Part shown: piece by piece, positions 34,392 through 45,759 of the stretch | How the letters are laid out: each line of letters starts with the position of its first letter | Position numbering within the stretch: the stretch's first letter is position 1 | Assembly: GCA_911728435.2 (NCBI GenBank) | Contig: OU452210.1 | Span: 3,038,001 to 3,102,000 of the forward strand | Source of the DNA: Apoderus coryli | Taxonomy: Eukaryota; Arthropoda; Insecta; Coleoptera; Attelabidae | Direction: 5' to 3' | Length of the DNA stretch: 64,000 nucleotides | The notes under the pieces: model-generated | Told to the model about the DNA's origin: nothing | Seen by the model: only the letters and a program-made list of their open reading frames with translations | The model's database searches: none | Translations under genes and position numbers: made by a program

Positions 34392-36959
34392 TATTTTTGT
34401 CCAGCAGAACTTTCCTCAACAAAAAATGACGCTACAATTTTGCCGAACCCGAACAGTGTTTGCTCAAGTATCCAAAATTTATTTTATATATTTTGAATTT
34501 TATTTATAACTTCTTCTGTGTAGGTACACTTGGCAACAAAAATATTAGTAAACAACCCTACAAAACCGCCTATACTGCATTTAATATGAGACACGATTTT
34601 ATATTGCTGTCAAACTGACAATTATTATATCCATGGAAAAAGTTATTGTTAACAAATGTCCTGTGTTGCGCGATAAATGAAATTCACGGTATAATTAAAA
34701 AATAACATTTGGTTTTGAATACCCATGCACTTGTGAGTTGAGAAATATAATTAATCTGTGTCTATTGTGAAAATATACGCTTCAACTTTTAAAAGAGTAA
34801 TGAATATACTATGCCAAAACCAGCAGACGAATTCTTAAAAGAAAACAAAACAAAATAAATGTTTGTTTTATTTTTAAGGACGAAGCATTTTCCTGCAAAC
34901 TTTCTCTTAAAAAAACTCTTAATACTTTGCAAATAATGATCTTTTATAATTTTTATGTTTACTTATTGCTAAAAATTAAGGATTATGTATAGTCAATAGA
35001 CAGAAAGATGAGGCCGAGTGTAAAGGCTTTGGTTCAACGATGTTCAGCAACATGAGAGCTTCCAGAATCTGGAAGGGTATGCTGCGGCAGGTTTGGTGGT
35101 ATAGCGAGAGGAGGGTGATGGCGAATACAACGCATACATGAGTAAATTGTATTTAAAACGAAAGCAGGAAATTTTTTGAGAAATCTCTTTTCAAATGTGT
35201 ATTTATTAAAATATGATTAAGATAAAGCCAGACAAAATATTACAGATTCCCTTTCAATAAAAAGGAAGTGGACATAACCAAAAATGTAAGACTAATGCCG
35301 CTTACGTTCGGCAGTCTGTGGGACAAAGCTGTATATTGTTTAAAAGACAGTGGGTAAAGTCTTACCAGGTTATAGTAGTAAAAATTCAAACTCGATGGAA
35401 ATTATTACAGATTCGTTCCTCATTACGGTATATTCGGAAGTGCATGAAATTTCAAAAGTTTAGGTTTAGTTAAAAAAACTTAAATCTAAGTTTCTTCAGA
35501 AGGGTTTGACCATGAAATGCACAACCAGTGGAGGCCCAATAACAGAGCCCAATTTTTAACGTCAAATTTGTAGAAGTCTAATAAACATTTTGTGTTTATA
35601 AATTTAAATTTAATGGAGATCGGTCCTACGAGGAGTTAACTTCCTATCACCTTATGGACAATAAATATGAAGAGTTAATTGATTTGTTTAATAAGTAATA
35701 TATATAATGACAATTTAGTAAGAGTACTAAATTCAACCACATAAAAAATTCATTATTCACTTTTCAACTGTTACAAAATCATAAATAATTTGATATATTA
35801 TCAGATATAAGATTAGAGATTTGGTATGAAAAGGTTTTTATTATCTTATATCATAAAAGATACAATAACCGAAAACAAATTCTATGGTACCTACAACGTG
35901 GAAGTGGCAAGGGCAGTTTTAAATTCAAAATAAATTAGCAGTAATTTTTAATGTGCGAATAAATCTTTTGAAGTGTGAGTTTTCTTTCTGGGCGAACAAC
36001 CGTCCAAAAGGGCCGGATAGAAAGGGGCAGGAGGGAAAAGAAAGGCAAATGCGAGCGGACGTGCATGTATGTAGGAGATAACTGGGTCCTACTTTATCTT
36101 TGGACCGTTTATGATCAGCGGCGCAACAATACAATTTAGTAGGTATATGAGAAGAAAGAAAAAACATGTGCATAAAAGCCAGTAATTGAGTAAATTTTGG
36201 ACTGTTTGGCTTCTTCTTTTCAATATGAGATCTAACCCAACTGCCTGAGACAATATAGCGTCCCTATAGTCCCAATTTGAAACTGTAATACACGCAATAC
36301 AACAATGACATAACATTTTAACAGTAAAAATGTGTGTGCGAAAATGATACCTAAAATTCTTTCGATTGAATAGAATAAACCGTAGACTGCATAAAATGGA
36401 TAGAGCAGGGTGTTATATAAATTCAAAATGAAATTCTTTAAATGAATACCTATTATGTATTTATATTATCGCTTAGTATTTTATGTAAAACTAGTAAGAG
36501 CAGCACATATTCTTATATTATTATATATAGGCTCTATAAAACAATGTCGTATATACTGATCTATTAACATATAAACTATAAACTGCTTACTATTAAGTTT
36601 AACCTTTTGAAGATTAATGAAATATTTTAGGATATTCAGTATATATGAATAATTCAATTCTGTTGTGTCATTTTTGTTTGTTTCTGCCTGTAATGTTATT
36701 TAAAATAAGACCCGCCACTGAATATTGCTGGTGATACAGTTAGCCAGCTTATATCTCCTACCTTAAATTCTTTTATCCAGCTAAAACGTACAGATATCGT
36801 TTGTTTTATATATTACTACATAATATATATTTTAAATGCCACTATCTATAGAAAAATTTGACAGGAAAATGCCCTTTTTTTATTTTATGTATGCCTATGC
36901 TCAAAACATTTTAGTATATGAATTTTAGAAAAAATGTATCATCCATTATCTTTTTATAG
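34392..36959. other. No recognised gene
   Basis: The 34990-35110 and 35980-36130 parts are purine-rich and somewhat G-rich, but no domain is visible. Overlapping minus-strand frames of 64-82 codons at 35925-36426 have hydrophobic stretches of no known family. Confidence 0.4.
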
Positions 36960-37560
36960 AAAGTTATATAGAGAATTAAATTCCAGCAAATGTGAAATTA
37001 TCAGTATTACTAAACGCCGTGAAACCACCATTGTGTGTGATTATACCGTAAACGGCTCTAGTCCTCCGAGGTGCTCAATTAAAAAGGACCTTGGTGTGAT
37101 TGTATGTTGATATTTAATCAACATATATACACAACATAACCCAGAGTGCTCTTCGTACACTTGAATTTATTTTCGCAGAAGTACCAGTGGTTTTAAAGAT
37201 CCAGCTTGCTTTATTACATTGTATCACGCACTTGTCCGATCTAAGTTGGAGTATGTATCAGTAATTTGGGGTCCAATATATCAAGTTCATACTAATAAAC
37301 TGGAGAATGTTCAACGCAAATTTTTAAAGCATTTGGCATTTAGGGTGGATGGACATTTTCCTGAACATTGGTCACTCGCTTCTCTTAAACAGATTCCATT
37401 TTACATCTTTGAAATCTCGTAGAATAGGAGCATATCAGTTGATGCTTTTTAAGTTAATCAACGGCCAGATCGATTGTCCCTATTTGCTAGAGAGCATTGA
37501 TTTTAATGTCCCACAATACACAGAAAAAAATCTTACTGTAATATCAATATTAGCGATATG
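36960..37560 (+). pseudogene. LINE reverse transcriptase C-terminal fragment
   Basis: The first piece reads LNSSKCEIISITKRRETT, then CDYTVNGSSPPRCSIKKDLG and VIV, matching the post-palm block (N..KC..i...R......Y.ingt...v...kDLGV). After a broken stretch comes FITLYHALVRSKLEYVSVIW followed by GPIYQVHTNKLENVQRKFLK (37210-37330), the thumb-domain hallmark with LVRSxLEYxSxxWxP and VQRxFL. A shifted frame ends with RRIGAYQLMLFKLINGQIDC and P. Several frameshifts and stops; the catalytic palm is absent. Probably a jockey/I-like or CR1-like clade; not decidable by eye. Confidence 0.85.
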
Positions 37561-38325
37561 TTTGATTGCCTCTATTTTGGTTTAATGACAGTAATACTTA
37601 ATTCATTAGATTACAATTCGGCCAAAATTAAATATATACTTAATCCGACATTCCAGATATTATTGAAATTCAATTTCATATATGTTAGGCACAAAACAGA
37701 TATATTTTTTCTTTCAATGATTACAGTAATAATTGGCAACTAATATTGCAATTGTATTATTTCAAATATTGTTATATTACGATAAGCAAGAAAAAGCATT
37801 GGAAGAATAGTATTTCTCTACTCGGATTATTAGATATATATCATTGAATTAACAAAATCAAATTTTACTCGCTATCATATTCTACTATTTAAATAAACTA
37901 AATAATATTAAGTCAATACTTCTTATTGTTGGGACAACCTTAGCTTATTATTGGGCCGGGCTAAATTCATCGATATATCGAAACACAAAACGTCGAGTAT
38001 CCAACATTTTGCACTCATGCATGTATCGAATTTAAGTATATAAATTAAATAAAAACTGGATTTTCGTACTACCTACCCCACTTCGTAAATATTAGTTTTT
38101 GACTTAAAAAAAATGCTTTCATACGCCGATATCATAATACAACTACTTCAAAACCATTGATATAAAAACGTAGATTTCGGGCTGATGTATCGGGAAATTT
38201 CGGAACTCCCTAGTCACTAGCAAAGCTTAAAACAATAGGTTATGTTACATTTATATATTTATTCTATTTGTGTGCCGGTAGCGCGTGTCTATATAGTTAA
38301 GTTCTATAATCTGCAATAATATATT
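37561..38325. other. No gene seen; upstream of candidate exon
   Basis: No coding signs. The last 100 bases before 38326 include a CpG-containing patch (ggtagcgcgtgtc) that could be a promoter-proximal region. Confidence 0.4.
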
Positions 38326-38380
38326 ATGGAAGACTTCTTAAACGCCTCAGAATTGGACAAACTAATTCCAATATTCTCCG
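38326..38380 (+). CDS. Candidate first coding exon of an unidentified host gene
   Basis: An ATG at 38326 in a reasonable context opens 18 codons, MEDFLNASELDKLIPIFS, and one further base before a consensus 5' splice site, gtaagt, at 38381. The residues resemble the start of a SAM-like (sterile alpha motif) domain, in which a short helix with an L-xx-L-IxxF pattern precedes an acidic segment and LLxLxExDL. That domain reading is inference from 18 residues. The continuation would be on a downstream exon in phase 1, which I could not locate in the window; several transposons lie downstream and could occupy the intron. Alternatives are a pseudogene or chance. If real, this is the only host gene on view. 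Confidence 0.35.
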
Positions 38381-40141
38381 GTAAGTTTTACTCCTAAGTA
38401 TATCTAATCATAAGTTTTTTACTATAAATTATTTTGTGTAAGCTTTTCGAACAATACTATTAAAGATCGGTCTAGCCAACAAATGATTTAAGAGGTACCT
38501 ATAATGCATAATAAAAACATTTTAACAAAACTATTCAGGGTGTTCCATTCAAAAGTTATGAATATTAAGCTTTTTATTTCACATTAACCAGTATAGCATG
38601 GCAGCATGGAATACATTTTTGCAACCTCAGATAACCTCAAAATTCAAAATATCCTGTTTTAACACGATGTAGGTATACAGTATACAAAGTACCGAGTGGG
38701 AGTGGGACACTATGAAGATATGGTAAAAAAGCACAAATACGATATTTGGTTTAATATTTTGTTAGTCGTACATGTTCAATGTTCATGTATTAGAATGACA
38801 TAAATCTTTTAATGTATTGTTTATTTTTTGTACTGTGATTATAGAGTAATATTTTTTTATTACAATACAATGTATTATAAAATTAATAAAACTATTTTTG
38901 AATAAAAACTTTCTTTTATTTCATACAATTAGTTAACGTGATAGTTTTATTAAATTAAGTAATTAATTTCTCTCCAGGATTATATATAAAATTGATTTAA
39001 AATGACTATAATTTCTGTATTCCCCTTAAAAAGCAATAAATGTTCTATCAACGATAGTGACACTTAGTCCAATCAATACTTTTTATTTTATTTCAATATA
39101 TTCTTATAATTGAGGCATTTGATTGGAAGTCAATTCATTCTTATACTTAAAGCAATAAAGTCATATATTTCGCAATTAATCATATAAGTATAATTGAAAG
39201 AAATGTAGCTTTGATTGTGGAATACGGAATATATGCTATCATTGATTGAATGTGCATATGGTTCATGATATGATAGATTTTTCTCTGTGATATAATGTAA
39301 GATTCCCATATTTATTCAGAAACTCTCAAAGACATTCAAACTACGAGAGTAGAGCGCCGATAACAATGGCCTCGAGTTCGTCAAATGAATACAAATTTTA
39401 TGAAAGCGTTAGTTCGTTTGATGTAAAGCTGATTACGTTTAAGAAAATGTTGTCTAGCCTTATTAACTCTTTCAAGGAAAAGATATTTATGGAAAACAAG
39501 TCCTAGAGGGACAAGATCTAAAAAATCTTTTTTTTTTTTTCTCATAGCCCTCTTCTTGAGCAATAATCTGACCTAGTGAGAATGCCTGACACCTTCTGGG
39601 TTGCGAGCTATAACTCTTGATATATTAACATACATGGCCTGAAACGACCCCCGTATCCCGTTTTTTGGATTCTTTTTTTTTCTAATAGTCCTCTTCCTGA
39701 GAAATAATTTCAGCCTAGTGAGAATGCCTGACCGAAAGCTCAAAGACCTCTCGCTTTGGATAAAGCCGCACTTCTTAGTTTTAGACAAAGCAGTCTGATT
39801 AAAAAATTATTTGTATTTTCCGCCTATTCATGCATCTATCCGTGGACACACGGTATAGTATACAATAGTGACATAAATATTGATTGGTTTTAGTGGCAGT
39901 GTTATAAAACAAGAAAAAATGTCTGTAGTTCATCAAGCCTATATTTGCAAACTTTTGTTCTTTTTAATAACCCCTCAGAATTTGCGGTGTTTATCAGTTT
40001 GCCAAATAAAAATAACTCTATTGAATATTTCGAATTCCGCGCATTTCAATCACGTACAAAATGTAAGAGTGTAAAATTGACATTTTCTGGTACAGTATAT
40101 GTATAAAAAATTTCACCGGTACAACGTGTCCTGCCTATCTC
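38381..40141. other. No gene seen; possible intron
   Basis: AT-rich sequence that would be the first part of the intron if the exon at 38326 is real. It contains the duplicated segment at 39524-39732. Confidence 0.4.
39524..39732. repeat. Imperfect direct duplication, about 66-bp units 142 bp apart
   Basis: Units at 39524-39590 and 39667-39732 both run from a T-rich tract through ctcat/ctaat, a cctcttc-tgag core and ctagtgagaatgcctgac. The intervening 76 bases are unrelated. Confidence 0.7.
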
Positions 40142-40675
40142 ATCATTCAATAAGTCCGTAAGATAAGTAAGAAAAAAAACAAAATTTTGACAAAACCCTA
40201 CCATCTGATATCTTTACAATGTCAGCTAGCTCGTGCACCTTCATTTTGTGATCGTTCATAAATAATTTGTGATTTTTTTTGACGTCTTCTGGAATAACAG
40301 CCTCATTTGGGCGTCCACTGCGCTCTGCATCATTTGTGCTGGTACGACCACGTTTAAATTCAGCAATCCACTTCTCTACCATTTGTGTCGATAGAGAAGA
40401 GTTCGGATAATGTTTATCAAGCCATTATTTGGTTTCCACGGTATTTTTTTTCATCAAAAAGCAATGCTTTATAAAAACTCGAAATTCACTTTTTTCCATT
40501 TTTATCTTCAATATCAAACGTTGCTTCACACAAAATGTTATAACTCACGAATCAATAGTCAGATTGCTGTCAAATTTATACACGTATCGTTTGAAGGTTA
40601 GTACTAAATAAAAATCAGATGGAAAAATTTCTAGTAACGCCATCTATGTGTCATCCTACCGACTTATTGAATGAC
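40142..40675 (-). mobile_element. Mariner copy C, internally deleted, N-terminus retained
   Basis: Both terminal repeats survive: tcattcaataagtccgt at 40143 and its complement ending near 40675. On the minus strand the transposase start is at 40499 (MEKSEFRVFIKHC), then a TAA stop replaces a codon just before WLDKHYPNSSLSTQ. The HTH region continues as MVEKWIAEFKRGRTS, RSGRPNEAV and HELADIVKISDGR. At about 40195 coding jumps straight into the 3' terminal region, so the whole catalytic domain is deleted. It is about 530 bp, a size typical of mariner-derived MITEs. It lies about 100 bp upstream of the LINE reverse transcriptase at 40781. Confidence 0.9.
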
Positions 40676-40780
40676 CTAGTACACTACAGAATATTTGATG
40701 TCTAAATAAATTTCAAGCCTACATTAATTAATATTTTGTATTGCATATTAGTTTGAAAAAACTGCGTTTATCCTTACCGG

Positions 40781-42216
40781 TTGGAGAAAGTAAATCAGCG
40801 GAAAGACCAAAATGTGCATCCATCGAATAAGATTTCAGTTATAAACCCCATTCCAAAAATATCCAACCCCCAAAGTTACTCCGAGCTCAGACCTATCAGT
40901 CTTCTCCCAGTTTTTGGCAAAATTTTGGAGAAGGCTGTTGAGGTTCAGATGACACAATATGTTGCAAATAACCGTATATTTCCAGAAAACCAGTCAGGTT
41001 TTCGATCGGGATATAGCACAAAATCGGCCCTTTTAAATGTATCTGACGATATCTTGAGACAACTGGACCAAAAACGAGCGGCTGTCTTGACCCTAATAGA
41101 TATGTCCAAGGCTTTCGATAAAGTTAACCACAAACTACTATTGGCCAAATTACAATACTTTGGAATTGAAAATTCCAGTTTGAAATTTTTTATGTCGTAC
41201 CTTGAAAATCGACAACAGCTAGTGCGAACAAGTTGCGGTGTATCCGAAATGGCTCTAGTTAAATCAGGAGTTCCACAAGGTGCTATTTTAGCTCCCATTT
41301 TATTTTTCATCTACACCTCAGATATTCACAAATGTGTTAAATTTTCTACACTATATTCATACGCGGATGACCTACAGATAATGACGCATTTTGAATCTGA
41401 TGCTTATGATGAGGCGAATAGAAATATAAATGAGGATCTACAACAAATCCATACATATTGCACGAGACATAATATGACAATAAATGCAACTAAAACAAAA
41501 GCGCTACTGTATGCGTCGAAACTTGTTCATAAGGACCTGAAAAACTACATTCATATAGAGCTGAACAATGTTGTTGTCCCCTTTTCCACAATTGCGAGGA
41601 ATTTGGGTGTTTTGTTCGACGGCGAAATGAGATTCCATGATCACGTAAACAGTTTAGTACAAAGAACATTTGTCTGCTTCAAGACATTATTTGCAAATCG
41701 ACAGATCTTAAACTTCAAAGTTAGGAAAAAACTCTGCGAGAGTGTCATTATCCCAATAATTACATACGGCTTAATAGTTTATTACCCCTGTTTGGACTTT
41801 TTGCATAGGCAGAAACTACAAAAAATACATCTTGTAGATTCATCTATGGTATTAGAAAGTTTGAGCACATATCTGCAAAATATATGGCACTCGGATGGCT
41901 TAATGTGGAGAATACGTATAAAAGTGTTTTGCTATCTTTTGTATATCGATTACTTGCTAAAAAAATACCAAAATACCTAATAAGGAAACTGATACCTAAG
42001 CACCAGGTAAGACAGCGTAGCCTGAGATCTGACGACTCACTACATCTCCCAGCGTATACCACTGCGTTGTTTCGCAGGACCTTCACTTACAATGCTGTGA
42101 AGCTATATAATAATTTAGAAGCTTCATTAAAAATACTTGGTTATAATACGTTTAAGGCCAAAATAAAAGACAATTTGCTTGCAGTACAAAATTCACAAAC
42201 AGTTTATGGCAATTAA
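40781..42216 (+). pseudogene. LINE reverse transcriptase, palm intact, C-terminal frameshift
   Basis: The best-preserved coding sequence here. From 40781 the frame runs about 349 codons: SELRPISLLPVFGKILEKA (residues 34-52), the QSGFRSGYST block (71-80), motif A LIDMSKAFD (105-113) with the first catalytic Asp, motif B GVPQGAILAPILF (163-175), and motif C YADD (194-197) with the other two. Then NLGVLFD (274-280) and the thumb region. Near 41828-41836 the true frame shifts; the continuing frame reads CRFIYGIRKFEHISAKYMAL, then GWLNVENTYKSVLLSFVYRL and on to a stop at 42216, so residues after about 349 of the first frame are not original. The 5' part (endonuclease and start) is missing; the sequence before residue 20 is atypical. 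All catalytic residues visible are intact, so it died late. Jockey/CR1-type by motif style. Confidence 0.95.
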
Positions 42217-42524
42217 AATTGTAGTAAATTAGTGGTAGTTCTTTGATTTGATTTTCTTGGTTCTTGTGGTAGTTCTTATGTAAATTATTATTAGGTAAAT
42301 ATGTCTATAGAATATGTTTTCCTTTTGGGTTAAGTATTGAATAGCATCATAGCTAGACTTCGCCCTTTGATTGAAAACTTATTATTATTATTGTAAAATG
42401 TGCCTATTGTTTATGTTGTTTACGTATTGTTAATTTTGATAGTTTATCACTTATTATTAATTGTGGGTTGTATAAGTTTTTTCAATCAATAAAGACGATT
42501 ATTATTATTATTATTATTAATAGT
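42217..42524 (+). mobile_element. LINE 3' untranslated region with (ATT)n tail
   Basis: Downstream of the stop at 42216 about 270 bases of non-coding sequence lead to caataaag (a poly(A)-signal-like box near 42487) and then a run of ATT units to about 42523. Such short tandem tails end several LINE clades, and the tail marks the 3' insertion boundary. Confidence 0.8.
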
Positions 42525-42548
42525 GTTTCTTAATGTATCGTTGTATTG

Positions 42549-42662
42549 ATGCTATATACACTGACCTGAGTAAGGCTTTCGACATGGTTAATCATAGTAT
42601 ACTCTTTGAAAGACTAAAGAGTTTCTCCTTTCTTGAGAATTTCGCAGTTGTTGGCCTGACCG
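42549..42662 (+). pseudogene. Second LINE reverse transcriptase fragment
   Basis: Reads DAIYTDLSKAFDMVNHSILF followed by ERLKSFSF, the motif A block with the first catalytic Asp, then decays. It differs in sequence from the same block at about 41090, so it is a different LINE copy. It lies only 25 bases beyond the microsatellite tail of the upstream LINE. Confidence 0.8.
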
Positions 42663-45600
42663 GTCATGAATAGAGGTTATGCTAAAAGTTTTAAAATAAA
42701 TTTTTCGTGCTTTGTAATCTGGACCAAAATGATAAGAATATAAACATTGTCTTCAGCAAATAATATTTAAATAACTACTAGTACTTTTGGCACACTTTTA
42801 CCGAAACATTTGCGTATATGCTGTCCATACTGTATCTCAGTAAATTATATGACAACTCAATGGTCAGTATGTACATTTGTCATATTTCTAAATAAAAAAA
42901 TAATAGAATGACCTGAAGAAGGCGACAAACTATCGCCGAAACGTAGTAATAAAGTTAGACAATGTAACTTTCGCTAAAAATTAAAAAAAAATTGTTTTCA
43001 AGAACCTGAAACCCAAAGAAAAAAAAATAAAAGAAAAAATGGTTCGAGAACATAACAAAAACAAAGATTTCTAAAGAAAGTCCCTTACGCGATATTTAAC
43101 AATTTTACATTATACATTTATTATTTGAATTTATAATTAGTAGTTTTTCTTTTAGTTATCAAATGGGGCCTGTATTCAAGCATCTGTAAACTAATTTATG
43201 TAGTTGGTTTTGTTCTTACTTGTTCGCAATACTAGTTCTGTTATAAGTTATATAAATTCAAAGGGCCAGGATACGATGATTACCAAATGCGGGACACGAC
43301 GACAACAGAATGAAATGCCATTCACTACTGTTGCTGATGACACCAAGGTCTTTGAATACAACCCGCATATCCTCAGGGATTAAAACAGTAGTAAAGATAC
43401 GTATCACACATTTTCTGTTTCTTCGAACAGTTTTCTTTTGTTGTAAACAGTTATTATATTGTAATGATGATGTACAAAGATACCATTTTTAATTTCAAAT
43501 GTGTCTTTGATATTTTTTGTTTGTAGTTATGTAAATACAATACTGGGTGTGTACTTTCAGTTCAAATAGAAATGAAGATCCAGCAGGAAATAAAAAATTG
43601 GATACGGAGACAAAAATTATCAAAATTAGCATAACTGGAATTTTCTAAATAAAGGTTAAATGAAAACAAACATATACGTCTCGCGTCGGTTAGGGACCGG
43701 ATATGTTCAGTTGTCTTGGAGTTATTCCGGAACATTATAGAAATACATTTTCTGACTTTTTGTTTTCTGCAACTTATCAAATATGTATATTTTCAAAGTT
43801 ATTTTCTTTGGGGTTTATTTTCATAAAACAGATCTTTTTATTTAATGTTCTAAAGCATGATAGCGGTGCTGCTCGAAGAGTGTCTGGTGGATAATCTTTA
43901 TCAATAGATATTTGTGGAGTTAAGACTTCTATTTCAATAAAATCTTGATATATTTTTATAATCATACGTAATGATTTTCTCAACACAGGGTGTAATTTTT
44001 CAATTTGATTATATTCTCTTTTCTACTGTGAATGCAGGTTTTCCAAAAGCGTACCTACAGGACTCTTATGTAAAGCACCCTGTGATCAAGTTAGAGATAA
44101 GCTCATAACCAATAGTAAATAAAAAATATTGCTGTTTTGTTATTTATGCCTTTTGTTTTCTCATTTTTTCTCAGGTTTTTGTCTTTCGATTTTTTTCTCA
44201 TTTCTATTTTATTTATCATTTAGTTTCTCATAGAAACTTTATACAGCAGTATAGTCTGTAAAAGAATTTTATAAAACTAATATTTACCAAATAATATTTT
44301 AATTTCTAGATCAAAATTTTCTACATTATTATTTTCTTAACAAAATTCATGTTGGTGGACTACACAGAAAGAAGCAATATGTTGGAGAACCTAAACAAGC
44401 GAATAAATATTCTGTCAAAGTAAATATGTACAGATATTCAAACAAACAGAGTTAATTAAAAATTTGACCCTTAACGAGTTATAAATTTATTTAAAATTCA
44501 TTTGCAGTAAGCGGTAAGTTAAATTTGTTCCGATTTATACATATTTGTATAATAGCATGGAACACAATATCTTCTCCAAAGAGATAATTTTTAATACCGA
44601 GGGTGTTCGAGTTTTTATAAACGAAACTAAAAAGTTTTTGTAAAAATATTTTTTAAATGTTGTTATACAGGTAATGACGTCTAATTATAAGTTAAAACAT
44701 TCTATAATAAATAAAATGTTCAGCATGAACAATAGGTTCTCAATACATAAATACATTAAAATTAAGCTAAAATAAGGGCGAATTCAAGACATACTAAAAG
44801 ACTAGCTAATTTGGTGTAAAGCTAATATTAATATGGATCAACAGTTATTTTTCAGCCCTAATTTTTTTCTCGCGAATTGTCTAACTCTTAGCAAATTTGA
44901 CAAATAATTTTTGTCGTAACTAGTTTTGAAATTTTTAATACCCTCTATACCAAAATAAAATAAAACAACAATCTAAAAACATATACGTATTATTTTTATG
45001 TATTCATCTACTCAATAGAGACACCGAAATGTAATTACACTTTTATTTCACTTTCAGTTGTATTGAAAATATCGAAGTTAATATGCTTGTTAATAGGTAT
45101 GTTACAATCGTTAATCATATTATTGTGTTAAGATTAATTCTCATTTTAGCGTGGAGTGCTGTGAAACAACAAAAACAACAGGAACATTCTGTATCCAGAA
45201 AGTTTTAATTCCAATTTAATTTATGTACATTAATTTTATTAAAGTTTTTTATTCCAGCTCTGTTTGTTTCCGGTTGATACATTTGAAAAAATAAAAATTT
45301 GGGTTTCTGTCTTAATCATTATTCTAAACTCATTCGTTTGAAATAAAATTGTGATTTTTTATCGAATGGAGTTTCCAACGCTGAATTTTAATCGACACCC
45401 CAGTTTGATTTGAATATTCCAAGCCGCAGTAGAAGCAGTAGTAATTCTTCAATCTTAAATTGATCTTTCCTTTTATAACTTGGAGAAATTTGCAATCAAC
45501 ATTCGTAAATAAAAATCAACTAATCAGGGAGGTTTTTTCTTTTAGGTTCACAGAACAAAAATAATGTGAAATCAGTTTTATGAAATACTTATACACCAAA

Positions 45601-45759
45601 ACTTATAAGAATATTTCTGCTTGCACCTTAAATACAAATAAGAACCAATCAGTCCATCGTCGATTTATGGCTCAACTACATGTACCATGAAGTAGGCTCT
45701 CCATGAATAGCTTACTTCGAGTTTTTTTTAATATAACATTTTAGATTATTTGTTAGTAA
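42663..45759. other. No recognised gene
   Basis: About 3 kb. It holds a hairpin motif at 42913-42945: ctgaaga, one extra A, ggcga/tcgcc stem, gaaac. A G+C-richer patch at 43260-43390 has no domain I can name. An (AATA)-rich low-complexity tract is common throughout. Confidence 0.4.

Noticed and set aside
39380..39790. Arg/Lys-rich minus-strand frames with similar text
   Set aside because: They arise from a T-rich direct duplication rather than from coding sequence.
40945..41310. 121-codon minus-strand frame
   Set aside because: Antisense shadow of the LINE reverse transcriptase palm.
43260..43390. Minus-strand VFKDLGVISNSS segment
   Set aside because: A KDLGV pentapeptide alone is not enough; the flanking residues do not follow the LINE pattern.
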